A DNA stretch of 64,000 nt from UBA11865 sp041570195 (GTDB lineage: Bacteria; Chloroflexota; Anaerolineae; Promineifilales; Promineifilaceae), in the NCBI GenBank assembly GCA_041570195.1, contig JBFFWQ010000016.1:3771-67770 (forward strand), written 5' to 3'. Under the pieces are notes generated by a model that made no database searches, was not told the origin of the DNA, and worked only from the letters and a program-made list of their open reading frames with translations. The position numbers were made by a program, and so were the translations under genes. This document shows, in pieces, positions 63,337 through 64,000 of the stretch (the first letter of the stretch is position 1; each line of letters begins with the position of its first letter).

Positions 63337-64000
63337 ATGTTCCAACAGTTACGTTTCCGCCTGGCCCAGATATTTGAAGCTTTAGCCACCCGCCTAGCCA
63401 CCATCACCGTCACCATAGACGACAGCAAAAAAGGTTGGACCGCATTTGGATCCCAGCCCAATGACCAGGACTGGTCCACGGCCGCCCAGCTGTACCGTGA
63501 CGCCCTCGAGGCCACCCGCAAGAACCCGCTGGCCAAGGCGATCATGGACATCACCACCGATTTCGTCATCGGCGACGGCATCAGCATCAGCAGCCACCAC
63601 GGCCGGTTAAACACATTCCTTGAGAGATTCTGGAACCATCCCCAGAACCGCATGGACCAACGCTTGCAGGCCATCAGCGACGAGCTCATCAGAGCCGGCG
63701 ATCTCTTCGTCGTGCTCTTCCGCAACCCGGCCGACGGCATGAGTTACGTTCGCTTCGTCACCAAGGAACAGATCGTCCACATTGAAACGGCCGCCAACGA
63801 TTGGGAGACCGAGCTCGAGTACCACCAGGTACAGGACGACCCGCTCAACCCCAAAGTATGGCTATCACCCAACCACCCGGCCGCACCAGAAGCCGACGCC
63901 GTCATGTTGCACTACAGCGTCAACCGGCCGGTCGGCGCCAGCCTGGGTGAAGGCGATTTAGATACCATCATCCCGTGGTTACTCAGGTACAGTCGCATGC
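63337..64000 (+). CDS. Phage portal protein-like (3' end outside window)
   Basis: Open from the ATG at 63337 to the window end, 221 codons and continuing; SD AAAGGAAGTG. Pattern: DWSTAAQLYRDALEATRKNP, then LAKAIMDITTDFVIGDGISI, LNTFLERFWNHPQNRMDQRL, ISDELIRAGDLFVVLFRNPA, and LHYSVNRPVGASLGEGDLDT followed by IIPWLLRYSRM. The order of 'constrained-tail, DELIRAGDLF, H-x-x-VNRPxGxxxGxGDL, PWLxRYS' fits phage portal proteins, which form the dodecameric DNA gate of tailed-phage capsids. The codon choice is strongly C-ending. If right, a prophage or gene-transfer-like cluster extends rightwards. The identification is by pattern only. Confidence 0.75.
   Translation, partial: MFQQLRFRLAQIFEALATRLATITVTIDDSKKGWTAFGSQPNDQDWSTAAQLYRDALEATRKNPLAKAIMDITTDFVIGDGISISSHHGRLNTFLERFWNHPQNRMDQRLQAISDELIRAGDLFVVLFRNPADGMSYVRFVTKEQIVHIETAANDWETELEYHQVQDDPLNPKVWLSPNHPAAPEADAVMLHYSVNRPVGASLGEGDLDTIIPWLLRYSRM

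Noticed and set aside
63126..63740. 204-codon minus-strand frame
   Set aside because: Antisense to the portal-like gene and the terminator; no domain visible.
1..64000. tRNA, rRNA, tmRNA or RNase P genes
   Set aside because: No cloverleaf-like or conserved RNA core was noticed on either strand by eye; a dedicated scan (tRNAscan, Rfam) would be needed to exclude one.

Overview
The window reads as chromosome of a GC-rich, non-thermophilic-looking member of the Chloroflexota (Anaerolineae/Caldilineae/Ardenticatenia side). This is an inference, not a search result. It rests on the CGGCC-rich coding sequence, extended -10 promoters of the TGGTATAATGCG kind, secreted proteins ending in a Y-F-P-h-V motif, and families common in that phylum: DUF1269 proteins, AarF/ABC1 kinases, META/PKD lipoproteins and fused response-regulator/TrxR-like proteins. 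No rRNA, tRNA, CRISPR array or intact insertion sequence was seen.

Layout. 1-7.2 kb (+): the end of an AAA/TPR signalling ATPase, then a redox-flavoured two-component pair (response regulator fused to a thioredoxin-reductase-like flavoprotein, and a cyclic-nucleotide-binding histidine kinase), then a SIS-domain isomerase. 7.2-10.7 kb (-): small hypothetical, dimethylargininase, dodecin, oligoendopeptidase F. 10.9-14.6 kb: a glycosyltransferase remnant, a ParB-like/double-USP protein, a decayed HlyD-MacB efflux relic and a histidine phosphatase. 14.7-17.6 kb: a UroD/MtaA-type protein, an 855-base gene-free stretch with strong inverted repeats and a hairpin array, and a double TerB-domain protein. 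17.6-29.3 kb (-): membrane and stress functions: a SERCA-type P-ATPase, AarF kinase, two small 4-TM proteins, DUF308, DUF1269, an SH3-bearing pseudokinase, an SLC13/RCK permease and an Ala/Glu-rich acidic protein. 29.5-39.6 kb (-): a PNP-DERA fusion, then a compact five-gene run reading aarF, RDD, pentameric ligand-gated channel, bPH2/AlbA_2, glgX. 39.9-50 kb: a HAD relic, a secreted M64 peptidase, a lipoprotein with seven META and two PKD domains, an acetyltransferase and a secreted nuclease. 50.7-56.4 kb (+): three DUF1269 proteins (one fused to two PRC barrels), small membrane proteins, an AI-2E-type exporter, and a MOSC protein on the other strand. 56.5-62.9 kb: a propeller-like hypothetical, AMMECR1, a GATase-like protein, GNAT, a reprolysin-like secreted protease and a C-GCAxxG redox protein. 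The right edge (63.0-64.0 kb) looks like the start of a prophage or phage-like element: a near-consensus promoter, a short leader, a strong terminator, then an unfinished portal-like gene.

Intergenic DNA is unusually repetitive. There are dispersed heptad-like AGCYTTC tracts at many gene borders, GGGATC-rich tracts, ACAGGATT tracts, three intergenic tandem arrays with 15- or 18-bp units, one in-gene 18-bp array, and a cluster of hairpins mostly closed by GNRA-type loops. Several relics (GT39, HlyD-MacB, HAD) show ongoing gene decay by internal deletion and stop codons.

Most notable for follow-up: the pentameric channel with two added beta-sandwich domains inside its five-gene run; the kinase/flavoprotein redox two-component pair lacking the CxxC; the ParB-like/USP fusion; the promoter-leader-terminator module next to the portal gene; and the hairpin array.
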